This document shows, piece by piece, positions 31,691-41,311 of a stretch of 64,000 bases of DNA. Source of the DNA: Saprospiraceae bacterium (lineage in GTDB: Bacteria > Bacteroidota > Bacteroidia > Chitinophagales > Saprospiraceae); NCBI GenBank assembly GCA_016714985.1, contig JADKBS010000003.1:310001-374000 (forward strand), read 5' to 3'. The notes under the pieces are model-generated. The model made no database searches and was not told where the DNA came from. It saw nothing but the letters and a program-made list of their open reading frames with translations. Within the stretch, counting starts at the first letter, position 1. Each line of letters opens with the position of its first letter. The position numbers and the translations under genes were made by a program.

Positions 31691-32776
31691 ATGCAATTCC
31701 AACCTGTTTTCGACAAAATCGAGCGTCCGATACTCATAGCCGGGCCGTGCAGCGCCGAGACCGAGGTGCAAGTGATGGAAACTGCCCACGGGCTGAAGGC
31801 CGAGGGCATTGACCTCTTTCGGGCAGGCATCTGGAAGCCCCGAACCAAGCCGGGCGGCTTCGAGGGCGTGGGCACGGTGGGCCTTGGCTGGCTGCGCAAA
31901 GTGAAGCAGGAGGTGGGCATCCCGGTGACGACCGAAGTGGCCACGACGCAGCATGTTTTCGAGGCGCTGAAGTACGGCGTGGACGTGCTCTGGATTGGCG
32001 CCCGCACGACGGTGAACCCGTTTTCGGTGCAGGAAGTGGCCGATGCGCTGTCGGGCGTGGACATCCCGGTGATGATAAAAAACCCTGTAAATGCTGACCT
32101 CAAGCTGTGGATGGGTGCCATCGAGCGCATCCAGAAGGCGGGCATTACCCGGATAGCGGCGGTGCATCGGGGCTTCTCAGTTCATGGCGAGACGAAGTTC
32201 CGCAACTCCCCGCTCTGGCAGTTGCCGATTGAACTGAAACGACACTTCCCTGACCTGCAAATCGTTTGCGACCATAGCCATATCTGCGGCAGGCGGGACA
32301 CGCTGGCCCCCATTGCGCAGCAAGCCCTCGACCTCGGCTACGATGGCCTGATGACGGAGGTTCACCCCCGCCCCGACGAGGCTTGGAGCGATGCCGAGCA
32401 GCAAATCACGCCGTTTGTTTACGGTGAAATGGTGCGCAGCCTGACCGCCCGCAAGCTGACGACGAGCAACGCCGATTTCCTGAAATCACTGGACTTCCTG
32501 CGCCACCAGATTGACGATATTGACGAGCGGCTGCTCCAACTGCTTGGCTCCCGCATGAAGCTGGCCGACCAGATTGGGGAGTACAAAAAATCGAACAATA
32601 TCTCCATTTACCAGCCTACCCGCTGGAACGAGATTTTGGAACATGCCGTGGCGAAGGGCGCTGCACTGGGTTTGAGCGGGGAGTTTATTGAGGTGTTCTT
32701 GAAGGCGGTGCATGAGGAGAGCATTGCGCACCAATCGAAGGTGATGAATGAAAAAAATGAGGTGAGCAAAGCTTAG
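31691..32776 (+). CDS. Bifunctional DAHP synthase / chorismate mutase
   Basis: A 361-residue fusion. Residues 1 to about 260 are a type I-beta (KDO8P-synthase-like) DAHP synthase: RPILIAGPCSAETEVQ, GAEL-like RAGIWKPRTKPGGFEG and the metal-site CDHSHICGRR; it joins PEP and erythrose 4-phosphate, the first step of the shikimate pathway. Residues about 265-350 are an AroQ chorismate mutase (LDFLRHQIDDIDERLLQLL, SRMKLADQIGEYKK). A frame open upstream to 31619 is heptad repeat and not a real N-terminus. The fusion supplies both chorismate input and prephenate for pheA and tyrA. Confidence 0.92.
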   Translation: MQFQPVFDKIERPILIAGPCSAETEVQVMETAHGLKAEGIDLFRAGIWKPRTKPGGFEGVGTVGLGWLRKVKQEVGIPVTTEVATTQHVFEALKYGVDVLWIGARTTVNPFSVQEVADALSGVDIPVMIKNPVNADLKLWMGAIERIQKAGITRIAAVHRGFSVHGETKFRNSPLWQLPIELKRHFPDLQIVCDHSHICGRRDTLAPIAQQALDLGYDGLMTEVHPRPDEAWSDAEQQITPFVYGEMVRSLTARKLTTSNADFLKSLDFLRHQIDDIDERLLQLLGSRMKLADQIGEYKKSNNISIYQPTRWNEILEHAVAKGAALGLSGEFIEVFLKAVHEESIAHQSKVMNEKNEVSKA

Positions 32777-32787
32777 GCTTGGACAGC

Positions 32788-32816
32788 TTGCCTATTGTAA
32801 TTTTCGCATATCTTCG
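32788..32816 (+). promoter_or_regulatory. Promoter of the oligopeptide-binding protein gene
   Basis: TTG (32788-32790), an 18-nt spacer and TATCTTCG (32809-32816), one base from the -7 consensus. It places the start codon downstream, at 32878, and not at TTG 32779. Confidence 0.55.
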
Positions 32817-32877
32817 GGCGTTCAAACCTTGGGCGATTTTTGTTGTCCTTGGCTCAAAAAGAAATCTCGATGAAAAA

Positions 32878-34626
32878 ATGCGAATCCATCTATCCTTGGC
32901 CTTTCTGGCCACTCTATTCCTGTTTTCCTGCGGTGGCGAAAAGGAAACGCCGACTTGGAAGCACAACGACAATACGCTACGGGTGCGCCAAACCTCGGCC
33001 ATTACCACGCTAAACCCCTTGCTGTACCGTACTAAGTACGAGAGCACCGCCTTTGAACTGGTTTACCAGTATCCAATGGCATTTGATTATGAAAAACTGA
33101 AACTGGTTCCACAACTCGTGAAGGCCGACCCGGTAGTGCTGGACATTGCCGAAGGAGATTACAAAGGTGGGCAGTCCTTTACGTATGAAATCCATGCTGA
33201 GGCAGTCTGGGACGATGGCAAGCCTGTGACCGGGCGGGATTTTGAGTTTTCGTTGAAGGCGGCCTTCAACCCAGGGATGGGTCTGGCCCGCTTCCTACCT
33301 TACCTAGCTGCTGTTCGTGATATTGAGGTGGACGAAACAAACCCCAAGCTGTTCACCGTTTTCACCATCAACAAGTACATGCTCAACCTTGCGGGCATCT
33401 CCAATTTCATCGTGCTGCCGGAGCATATCTATGACCCACAGGGCCTCATGAAAAAATTCACGCTGAACGAACTGACCGACCCCGCCAAGGCCGCCAAGAT
33501 TGCCAACGACCCCGCCCTGCAGCAGTTCGTGGATTTTTACAACACCCCAAAAATCGCAAGGGAAACCGTTTCTGGTTCTGGGCCTTACAAGCTGGTGGAA
33601 TGGGTGGACGACCAACGGGTGGTGCTGGCTAAGAAGCAGAACTGGTGGGGCGAAAAACTGGCCGGGCAATATCGCCCGCTTCAGGCTTACCCTGACACCA
33701 TTATTTTCTTACCAATAAAAGATGCCACGGCTGCCATAGCTGCGGTAAAGGACGAAAGCGTTGACCTCGGTGCTGAGCTAGACTCCAAGCAATTCACCGA
33801 GCTGCGGCAGGTGGATTTTGTAAAAAGCATCTACAATTTTGAGACGCCACCGACCTACAAGTTCTTCTTGACGGCCATGCAAAACCGCAACCCCAAGCTC
33901 TCCGACAAGCGGGTGCGCCGGGCCCTCGCCCATACTTTGGACATGGACATGGTAGTGAAAGACCTATACGATGGCCTTGGCGAACGAATCATAGGCCCAT
34001 TCCTGCCTGACCAGCCCTACTACCTAAAAACGATGAAGCCCATCCAAATGAATCTCGACGAAGCCCGCAAACTGCTGGCTGAGGCTGGCTGGAAAGACAG
34101 CAACGGCAACGGCACGGTGGACAAGACCATTGATGGGGCACTCGTTGAAATGAAATTGAACTACGTTTATGGTGCGGGCAGTGCCTTTGCTGAGGCTTTT
34201 GCACTTTTGATGAAAGCCAATGCGCAGAAAATCGGTGTAGAGATAGAGCCTACTAGTGTTGATTCCAAAGTGTTAGGCGAAAAGTTCAAGAACGGCGAAT
34301 ACGAACTCGGCGCAAGGGCTGCCATAGGCTACCCACTGCCCGACGACCCTGAGCAGCTTTGGCATACCAGCGCCGCCGTGCCCGGTGGCAGCAACTATAC
34401 CCGCTTCGGCAATGCCGATTCCGATGCCCTCATTGAAGGTATCAAGAACGCTCCAGACGAAGCGACCAGAACCAAGTTCTACCATGATTTCCAGCAATTG
34501 ATATATGACGAACAGCCCGTCATTTTCCAACTGAGCCCATTTGAAAAATTCGCCATCCACAAGCGGTTTGAACCCGTGGTAAGCCGGTTTGGGGCATCGT
34601 TGCAGCATTTTAAGTTGAAAAAATAA
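32878..34626 (+). CDS. Peptide ABC transporter substrate-binding lipoprotein (SBP family 5)
   Basis: A 582-residue binding protein with lipoprotein signal MRIHLSLAFLATLFLFSC (Cys18) and the SBP_bac_5 layout: YQYPMAFDYEKLKLVPQLVK near the N-terminus, AVWDDGKPVTGRDFEFSL, VSGSGPYKLVEW and RRALAHTLDMDM. Such proteins bind oligopeptides or related solutes for Opp/Dpp transporters. The next gene is an OppB-like permease; no OppC, OppD or OppF is adjacent. A TTG frame extension to 32779 overlaps the promoter and is not used. Confidence 0.9.
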   Translation: MRIHLSLAFLATLFLFSCGGEKETPTWKHNDNTLRVRQTSAITTLNPLLYRTKYESTAFELVYQYPMAFDYEKLKLVPQLVKADPVVLDIAEGDYKGGQSFTYEIHAEAVWDDGKPVTGRDFEFSLKAAFNPGMGLARFLPYLAAVRDIEVDETNPKLFTVFTINKYMLNLAGISNFIVLPEHIYDPQGLMKKFTLNELTDPAKAAKIANDPALQQFVDFYNTPKIARETVSGSGPYKLVEWVDDQRVVLAKKQNWWGEKLAGQYRPLQAYPDTIIFLPIKDATAAIAAVKDESVDLGAELDSKQFTELRQVDFVKSIYNFETPPTYKFFLTAMQNRNPKLSDKRVRRALAHTLDMDMVVKDLYDGLGERIIGPFLPDQPYYLKTMKPIQMNLDEARKLLAEAGWKDSNGNGTVDKTIDGALVEMKLNYVYGAGSAFAEAFALLMKANAQKIGVEIEPTSVDSKVLGEKFKNGEYELGARAAIGYPLPDDPEQLWHTSAAVPGGSNYTRFGNADSDALIEGIKNAPDEATRTKFYHDFQQLIYDEQPVIFQLSPFEKFAIHKRFEPVVSRFGASLQHFKLKK

Positions 34627-34627
34627 G

Positions 34628-34712
34628 TGGTTTAAGGTTTCAGGTTTCATTAGGGTTTCAGGTTTCACGCAGGGCCTACCCTGAAACCTGAAACCTGAGA
34701 CCCAATGAAACC
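34628..34712. repeat. Heptad inverted repeat filling the spacer before the permease gene
   Basis: AGGTTTC/GGGTTTC units on the left and inverse GAAACCT/TGAAACC units on the right with arms of about 33 bp. It runs from one base after the upstream stop codon to the base before the permease ATG (34713). Confidence 0.9.
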
Positions 34713-36131
34713 ATGTTCCTTTACCTCCTCAAGCGAATCCTGCTCTTCCTCCCTACGCTGCTGCTCATCAGCCTGCTGTCGTTTGGCCTGAGCAGGCTCT
34801 CGCCCGGCGACCCCGTGGCGCAGTACTTGGGAGAAGATGTGTTCGGGAAAATAGCCACGCAGCAAGACCTGCTGCAAGCCGAACAGGGCTATACCCAAGC
34901 CGCCCGCCAACTTGGCGTGGGCAAGCCACCCTTCTATTTTTCGATTACATCAAAAGCCTACCCCGACACCCTGTACCGCATCGCCATCAGCCACCGCCGC
35001 AAGACAATGGAAAAGCTGCTGGCGCAATATGGCAACTGGCCGCAGGTGCAGGCTTGGTACAACGGCGTCCGTAGTTTTGAATTGCAACTGCTCAGCCTGA
35101 CGGACAGCGCCACTGTTGCGGCAGCAACACCCATTAAAATACCCTTGCGGGAACTCTACGTGCAATACCTTGACGGAGCTGTTAGCGCCCGTTTGAATGA
35201 AATGGAGGTTACCTTCGGCAAAAGCCCTGAACTGGTAGCGGCACTCGGCAACGATTTTCTTACCCTGAAAAAAAACTACCAAAACCTACGGACAGAGGCA
35301 AACCCAGGTTTGCTTAAAACGCCTGCCTTTCACTGGTACGGCCTTGACAATCAATACCATACATGGCTATCGGGCTTCCTTCGGGGCGATTTCGGCATTT
35401 CCCTTAGCCACCGCATGGCAGTGACGGAAAAAATTAAACCTGCCCTGTTCTGGACGCTGGTCATCAACTTTGCGGCCATTGCCCTGGCCTTCCTGCTGGC
35501 CGTGCCGCTTGGTGTATGGTCGGCGGTGAAGCAGGGGAAAACATTTGACAAGGTAACGACCATTGGGCTGTTCATGCTCTATTCGTTGCCTGCTTTTTGG
35601 ATGGCCACGCTGCTGCTTATCTTCTTCACCACGAGGGAGTACGGCATGGATTTCTTCCCCAGCGGCGGCCTCGGCAACGTGCCAACCGCTGCCCCTTGGT
35701 GGAAGCAAATCTGGCTGGCAACTCCGCATTTGATATTGCCCATTGCTTGCGTGGCGTACCCGTCGCTGGCCTTCATCGCCCGGCAAGCGAGGGGCGGCAT
35801 GGCCAATGTGCTGGGGCAGGACTTCATCCGAACGTCCCGTGCGAAGGGGCTGCCCGAGCGCACCGTCATCTGGCGGCATGGCTTCCGCAATGCACTGTTC
35901 CCGCTCATCACGCTGCTTGCTTCTGTGGTGCCTTCGGCAATAGCGGGGTCGGTGGCCGTAGAGTGGATTTTCAACATACCGGGTATGGGCTGGCTGACGC
36001 TGCAAGCCATTGGGCAAAATGACTGGCCCATCGTTTTCACGGTGCTGATGCTCGGTGCAGTGCTGACAGTGGTGGGAATGCTGTTGGCGGATGTGCTGTA
36101 CAGATGGGCTGACCCAAGGCTTAATTATTGA
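34713..36131 (+). CDS. OppB/DppB-type ABC permease with large periplasmic insert
   Basis: A 472-residue inner-membrane permease; OppB proteins usually have about 310-340. TM1 is at residues 1-25 (LLKRILLFLPTLLLISLLSF), followed by SRLSPGDPVAQYLGEDV and an insert of about 140 residues (roughly 45-200, soluble, helical) before WLSGFLRGDFGISL and the remaining TMs. The EAA-type coupling loop is RTSRAKGLPERTVIWRHGFR; it ends with LADVLYRWADPRLNY. It should form half of a peptide translocation channel. OppC and the ATPases are not adjacent. Confidence 0.87.
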   Translation: MFLYLLKRILLFLPTLLLISLLSFGLSRLSPGDPVAQYLGEDVFGKIATQQDLLQAEQGYTQAARQLGVGKPPFYFSITSKAYPDTLYRIAISHRRKTMEKLLAQYGNWPQVQAWYNGVRSFELQLLSLTDSATVAAATPIKIPLRELYVQYLDGAVSARLNEMEVTFGKSPELVAALGNDFLTLKKNYQNLRTEANPGLLKTPAFHWYGLDNQYHTWLSGFLRGDFGISLSHRMAVTEKIKPALFWTLVINFAAIALAFLLAVPLGVWSAVKQGKTFDKVTTIGLFMLYSLPAFWMATLLLIFFTTREYGMDFFPSGGLGNVPTAAPWWKQIWLATPHLILPIACVAYPSLAFIARQARGGMANVLGQDFIRTSRAKGLPERTVIWRHGFRNALFPLITLLASVVPSAIAGSVAVEWIFNIPGMGWLTLQAIGQNDWPIVFTVLMLGAVLTVVGMLLADVLYRWADPRLNY

Positions 36132-36142
36132 ATACCAGAATC

Positions 36143-36305
36143 CAATGGTTCGTGAGGTTTCTGGTTTCTGGTTTCAGGGGAAAGCCTGCTAAACCCATTT
36201 TTTTAAAATTTTGGGGGCAATTCAACCCATTTGGAAAATGCCAACTGCTATCATTCCACGAGGAACTCCGTGAAACTTGAAACCTGAAACCTTCACGAAC
36301 CATTG
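36143..36305. repeat. 163-bp heptad inverted-repeat element, copy B
   Basis: Left arm (36143-36180) starts CAATGGTTCGTGAGG followed by TTTCTGG heptads; right arm (36266-36305) is its inverse and ends CACGAACCATTG. The ends are shared with copy A at 20510-20681, but the central 85 bp are unrelated. It ends four bases before an ATG. Confidence 0.87.
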
Positions 36306-36324
36306 AAAATGAACTACCTGCGCT

Positions 36325-38181
36325 TTGCTGCGAAACATCCATATCAACTTCCTGCTTCAATTCCTTTTCTGGCTGATTTTCTTCCAAATTGCCCGGCTGG
36401 TTTTCGTATTTTGGAATGCTTCGGCAATGACGGCACTTCCCATCGGCGAGTTAGCGGTAATACCTTTTAAATCCGTTTACATAGATGTGGCGATGGCCAG
36501 TTATGTCATGGCGGTTCCTTACTTGCTTTTTGCGGTAGCAATATGGACGGAAAGGCAATGGCCGCTGCGCCTAAACCGGGGCTTTTTGGCCATTTTGATA
36601 GTGATAACAAGCATCATCACCATTGCGGAGCTGCCCATTTATGATGAATGGAAAACCAAACTGAGCTATAAGGCCTTGGCCTTCTTGGGCACGCCGTCGG
36701 AGGTGGTTCGAACGGCCACCACAGGACAGTTGGTGGGGGGCACGGTGGCCATTGCGTTGTTGATTTGGATGGGCTTTTGGCTGTTCAAAAAAATGGGGCT
36801 GGGAAAGGAGGTTCCGCTTTGCCGGAAGCCCTATTGGCAAAGCTTGCTCTTTACTTTGCTCATGCCTTGCCTGATTGCCATTGGACTGCGGGGCGGACTA
36901 CAAGAGGTGCCCATCCAAATTAGCGACGCCTACTACTCCAAGCACGATATTTTAAACTTGGCGGCCACCAACTCCGTCTTCCACCTGATGAGCAGTTGCA
37001 TACATGGCATGGATGCGGGCCAGCCCTACCGAATACTGCCCGAAGCGGATGCCAAGGGGCTTTTCGATAAAATGACCCGGCCAGAACAGGACTCGACCAC
37101 CCGTATTTTTTCCATCGAAAAACCGAACATTGTCCTCGTCATCCTCGAAAGCTGGACAGCGGACGTGGTAGAGGCTTGCGGCGGCTACCCTGACCTTGCG
37201 CCGAATTTTAATGAACTCACCAAGGGGGGCGTCCTTTTTACCAACTGCCATGCGAGCGGCCTTCGTTCCGACGAGGGCATGGCGGCTATCCTCTCGGCAT
37301 TTCCAGCGCAGCCCAAGACGACCATTATCCGAATGCCCAACAAGTATAGGCATTTGCCTTGCATCAAAAACGAACTGGCGGCGGCAGGTTATGCCAGTTC
37401 CTTCCTCTTTGGCGGGCAGTTGAGCTATGGCAATATCCGCTCGTACCTTTACTTCAACGGCTTCGACCGCATCGTGGAAGGCAAGGATTTCGACGCTTCC
37501 ATCCCCCGCTGCAAGCTGGGCGTGGCCGACGAGTACCTGTTCGAGCGGCAGTTGTCGGAACTGGCCGAGAAGCGGCAGCCCTTCTTTGCGGCCATGTTCA
37601 CCCTTAGTTCCCATTCGCCTTATGACACGCCAATGGAGCATAAGGTGGATTGGGGTGGAAAGGACAACAGTTTCCTAAACTCCATCGTCTATGCCGACCG
37701 CTGCATCGGCGATTTCATGGAGAAGGCCCGCAAAACGGATTGGTACAAGAACACGGTCTTTGTCTTTACTGCCGACCACAGCCACCCCTCGCCGAAGAAC
37801 TGGCACCCGTGGCAGCCGGAGAGCCGCCGCATCCCGCTATTGTTTTATGGCGAGCCAATAAAAGAGGCGCTGCGAGGTACCACCGACACGCTGCCCGCCT
37901 CGCAGACCGACCTTGCGGCCACTTTGCTGGCGCAATTGGGCCTGCCCACCGCTGCCTACAAGTACAGCAACAACCTCTTCAACCCGCACGGCCCACGCCA
38001 CGCTTTTTATAGCTTGGACGAAGGCTGCTGCATCGTAAAAAAGGAAGGGCAAGTATGCTGGCACAAGGAAGATGGGCACACGGACTTTGTGAAACCGGGC
38101 GACACGTATGTTACAAGGCATATCAAGCAGGAGGGGAAAGCCTATTTGCAAGAGGTGGTGGGGGATTATTTTGCCTTCTGA
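36325..38181 (+). CDS. Sulfatase-fold membrane protein (LTA synthase-like)
   Basis: A protein of about 618 residues: four to five N-terminal TM helices (FLLQFLFWLIFFQIARLVFV; VDVAMASYVMAVPYLLFAVA-like) and a C-terminal alkaline-phosphatase/sulfatase domain with NIVLVILESWTADVVEA, ASGLRSDEGMAAILSA (nucleophile region) and FTADHSHPS (metal His). LtaS-type enzymes transfer phosphoglycerol; relatives in Gram-negatives modify glycans or lipids. The open frame begins at a TTG (36325). An ATG at 36309 gives MNYLRFAAK, a plausible family start, but is in another frame; a one-base indel near 36333 would join them. The true start is therefore uncertain. Confidence 0.82.
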   Translation: MLRNIHINFLLQFLFWLIFFQIARLVFVFWNASAMTALPIGELAVIPFKSVYIDVAMASYVMAVPYLLFAVAIWTERQWPLRLNRGFLAILIVITSIITIAELPIYDEWKTKLSYKALAFLGTPSEVVRTATTGQLVGGTVAIALLIWMGFWLFKKMGLGKEVPLCRKPYWQSLLFTLLMPCLIAIGLRGGLQEVPIQISDAYYSKHDILNLAATNSVFHLMSSCIHGMDAGQPYRILPEADAKGLFDKMTRPEQDSTTRIFSIEKPNIVLVILESWTADVVEACGGYPDLAPNFNELTKGGVLFTNCHASGLRSDEGMAAILSAFPAQPKTTIIRMPNKYRHLPCIKNELAAAGYASSFLFGGQLSYGNIRSYLYFNGFDRIVEGKDFDASIPRCKLGVADEYLFERQLSELAEKRQPFFAAMFTLSSHSPYDTPMEHKVDWGGKDNSFLNSIVYADRCIGDFMEKARKTDWYKNTVFVFTADHSHPSPKNWHPWQPESRRIPLLFYGEPIKEALRGTTDTLPASQTDLAATLLAQLGLPTAAYKYSNNLFNPHGPRHAFYSLDEGCCIVKKEGQVCWHKEDGHTDFVKPGDTYVTRHIKQEGKAYLQEVVGDYFAF

Positions 38182-38298
38182 TTTGTCGCCTGCCCGCCCT
38201 TTCGTCGAAGCAAAACGATAGTTTGGCAACTCATGTGAACGGCACTTGTCCATTGGTGTATCTTCACGCTGTTTTTCCGTTTTCTTTTTATGACCTGA

Positions 38299-38385
38299 AG
38301 ACAATAGACATTAGAAGTTAGAAAGGGGCGAGCAAGCCGCACCGTCGCATCTATGGTCTAGTGTCTAAATTCTATTATCTAATCA
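38299..38385. repeat. Inverted heptad array upstream of the M16 protease gene
   Basis: TAGACAT/TAGAAGT units on the left and inverse TCTATGG/TCTAGTG/TCTAAAT units on the right, ending 9 bp before the ATG at 38394. Confidence 0.75.
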
Positions 38386-38393
38386 ATTCAATC

Positions 38394-41168
38394 ATGCAAC
38401 GAAAAAGCACTTTCCCCCGGCTGGCCACGCTCTTTCTGGCCATCTGCCTCACCGCTCCTACTTGGGCGCAAACCGCTGCCCAAAAAGACATCAAACTCCC
38501 CGACGGCGTCGAAAAAGTGACGACCGTGGAGGGCATCACCGAGTACAAGCTGACAAGCAACGGGCTGCACTTCCTGCTCTTCCCCGATGCTTCCAAGCCC
38601 ACCATCACCGTCAACATCACCTACAAGGTAGGCAGCCGCCACGAGGGCTATGGCGAAACGGGCATGGCGCACCTATTGGAGCACCTCGTGTTCAAGGGCA
38701 CGCCCAACCACCCGAACATCCCGCAGGAGCTGACCGAGCACGGTGCCCGCCCCAACGGCACCACTTGGTACGACCGCACCAACTATTTCGAAACCTTCAA
38801 CGCCACCGAGGACAACCTGCGTTGGGCGCTCGACATGGAGGCCGACCGCATGGTGAACTCCTTCATTGCGAAGAAAGACCTTGAAAGCGAGATGACCGTC
38901 GTGCGCAACGAGTTCGAGATGGGCGAGAACGACCCCTCCAGCATCCTCATGGAACGGGTGCTCAGCACGGCCTACCTCTGGCACAACTACGGCAACTCGA
39001 CCATCGGTGCCAGGGCCGACTTGGAGAACGTGCCAATTGACCGCCTCCAGGCTTTTTACAAAAGGAACTACCAGCCAGATAACGCCATGCTAGTGGTGGC
39101 TGGTAAAATCGAACCAGAGAAGACGCTGGCGCTCGTGAAGGAGTATTTCGGTAAAATACCGAAGCCGACACGTGAACTCATCCCGACCTACACCAAAGAC
39201 CCCACACAGGATGGCGAGCGCAGCGTGACCCTCCGCCGCACGGGCGATGTGCAGGTGGCCTCCTGCCTCTACCACACCCCGCCGGGTGCACACCCAGAGT
39301 ATGCTGCACTGGCCGTTTTAGATGAAATTCTGACGAACGAACCTGCCGGCCGCCTATACAAGGCATTGGTGGAGACCAAAAAAGCCGCTACGGTCTGGTC
39401 GTTTGCGCCAGCACTGGCCGAGGGCGGTTTCATCTATATCAATGCCGACGTGCGCATGGAAAGCTCGCTCGACGATGCACAGGCTACCATGCTGAAAGTA
39501 TTGGACGAGCTGTCCGCCACACCGCCCACCGCGGAGGAGGTTGACCGTGCGAAAAAGCGACTGCTCAAGGACTGGGAACTGGGCTTCCGCAGTAGCAGTA
39601 CCGTGGGCCTGCGTGCAAGCGAGTACATCGCCATGGGCGACTGGCGCTTGGCCTTCCTGTTCCGTGACTTTGTGGAGGGCGTGAAGGCAGAGGACGTCGT
39701 TGCGGTAGCAAAGAAATACTTCAAGTCGAGCAACCGCACCACGGGCCTTTTCATGCCGGACAAGGCACCCGTCCGTGCCGAGATTCCCGATGCGCCCAAC
39801 CTCAACACCTTGCTGGCCAACTACAAGGGAAAGGCACCCATTGCCGAAGGTGAAAACTTCGACCCAGCGCCAGAGAACATCGAGAAGCGCACCACTCGTG
39901 GCGAGGCTGCGGACAAGGGCATCGAGTTTGCTTTTTTGCCGAAAGAGACCAGGGGCAACAGCGTATCGGCTCGTATGACGCTGCGTTTTGGCGATGAAAA
40001 AACGCTGATGAACCAAGACGTGGCCGCCAGCTTCACGGCCATGATGCTCGACAAAGGCACGAAAACGATGAGCCGCCAGCAGCTTCAGGACGAACTCGAC
40101 CGATTGAAGGCCCGTGTGCAAATCTTTGGTGGCGGTGCCACGGCCAGCGTGAACGTGGAAACCGAGCACGACAACCTCGTGGAGGTAATGAAGCTCGTGG
40201 GCGATATGCTCAAAAACCCTTCGCTCTCCCAAGAGGAATTTGAAAAACTGAAAGAAGAGCAATTGGCTGCTATTGAATCGCAGCGCAGCGACCCACAGGC
40301 ACTGGCCTTCACAAAATTCATGGGCACCATGAACAGTCACTACCCCAAGGGGGATATTCGGGCTGTAATGACGCTGGATGAAGAAGCTGAGGCCATCAAG
40401 AACCTGAAATTGGACGATGTGAAAACGTTCTACAAGAAGTTCTATGGAACAACCGACGCTACCGTGGCCGTAGTGGGCGACTTCGACCAAGCTGCCATGA
40501 AGAAGGTGACACTCGACCAGTTCAGCAACTGGAAAAGCCCCAGCGGCTATACCCGTCCGACGCAAACCTTCAAGGAGGTAAAACCTACCAGCGAGGACAT
40601 CAAAACACCAGACAAAGCCAACGCCGTTTTCATCGCAGGTATGCCGCTCAGTATCAGTGACAACGACCCCGACTACCCGGCGCTCGTGATGGGCAATTTC
40701 ATGCTCGGTGGTGGCTTTCTCAACAGCCGCCTCGCCGTACGCATCCGCCAGAAGGAGGGCCTCAGCTATGGCGTGGGTTCCAGCGTGAATGCGAGCAGCT
40801 ACGAGAAGTCTGGCATGTTCCAGACCTTCGCCATCTGTGCTCCCGAGAACGCCGCTAAGGTGGAAGTCGCTTTCAAGGATGAGATTGAAAAAATGCGCAA
40901 GGATGGCTTCACCGCCGAGGAACTGGAGGCCGCCAAGTCGGGCTATATCCAAAACCGGGGTATGAACCGGTCCGACGACCGCAGCCTTTCTGGCTCACTG
41001 AACAACTACCTCCAACTCGACCGTACCATGATGTGGGATGCCGAATTGGAGAAGAAAATCATGGCGCTGACGCCGGAGCAAATCAATGCCGTGATGAAGA
41101 AGTACGTGGATCCTACGAAGTTTAGCTACGTGAAGGCAGGGGATTTTGATAAAGTAGGGAAGCCATAA
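38394..41168 (+). CDS. M16 family zinc metalloprotease (pitrilysin type)
   Basis: A 924-residue exported peptidase, with signal peptide MQRKSTFPRLATLFLAICLT..TWAQ. The inverted zinc motif HLLEH is at residues 93-97 (His93, Glu96, His97); a downstream acidic ligand is likely in LESEMTVVRNEFE. The second M16 half (from about residue 500, GIEFAFLPKETRGNSVSARM) lacks HxxEH, as usual for the structural half. These proteases form clamshells that degrade peptides. A GTG start 11 codons upstream lies in the heptad array and was not used. A terminator follows. Confidence 0.92.
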   Translation: MQRKSTFPRLATLFLAICLTAPTWAQTAAQKDIKLPDGVEKVTTVEGITEYKLTSNGLHFLLFPDASKPTITVNITYKVGSRHEGYGETGMAHLLEHLVFKGTPNHPNIPQELTEHGARPNGTTWYDRTNYFETFNATEDNLRWALDMEADRMVNSFIAKKDLESEMTVVRNEFEMGENDPSSILMERVLSTAYLWHNYGNSTIGARADLENVPIDRLQAFYKRNYQPDNAMLVVAGKIEPEKTLALVKEYFGKIPKPTRELIPTYTKDPTQDGERSVTLRRTGDVQVASCLYHTPPGAHPEYAALAVLDEILTNEPAGRLYKALVETKKAATVWSFAPALAEGGFIYINADVRMESSLDDAQATMLKVLDELSATPPTAEEVDRAKKRLLKDWELGFRSSSTVGLRASEYIAMGDWRLAFLFRDFVEGVKAEDVVAVAKKYFKSSNRTTGLFMPDKAPVRAEIPDAPNLNTLLANYKGKAPIAEGENFDPAPENIEKRTTRGEAADKGIEFAFLPKETRGNSVSARMTLRFGDEKTLMNQDVAASFTAMMLDKGTKTMSRQQLQDELDRLKARVQIFGGGATASVNVETEHDNLVEVMKLVGDMLKNPSLSQEEFEKLKEEQLAAIESQRSDPQALAFTKFMGTMNSHYPKGDIRAVMTLDEEAEAIKNLKLDDVKTFYKKFYGTTDATVAVVGDFDQAAMKKVTLDQFSNWKSPSGYTRPTQTFKEVKPTSEDIKTPDKANAVFIAGMPLSISDNDPDYPALVMGNFMLGGGFLNSRLAVRIRQKEGLSYGVGSSVNASSYEKSGMFQTFAICAPENAAKVEVAFKDEIEKMRKDGFTAEELEAAKSGYIQNRGMNRSDDRSLSGSLNNYLQLDRTMMWDAELEKKIMALTPEQINAVMKKYVDPTKFSYVKAGDFDKVGKP

Positions 41169-41196
41169 GATATTGAAAATCCGCCTTTGTGGAGAG

Positions 41197-41234
41197 GCCG
41201 CTGCGATGTATGCGCAGCGGCTTCTTTCGTTTTC
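41197..41234 (+). terminator. Terminator of the M16 protease gene
   Basis: GCCGCTGCG (41197-41205) pairs with CGCAGCGGC (41213-41221), followed by a T-rich tract (TTCTTTCGTTTTC). Confidence 0.75.
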
Positions 41235-41311
41235 TAACAAATATTTAAGTAATTACCACCAACCAGCAATCCTTTCCCAACTGTATCTTTACTCAAAAGA
41301 ATAAAAAAGCT

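Noticed and set aside
39354..40952. 532-codon open frame on the minus strand
   Set aside because: It lies opposite the well-supported M16 protease gene and follows from its codon bias; it has no recognisable domain.
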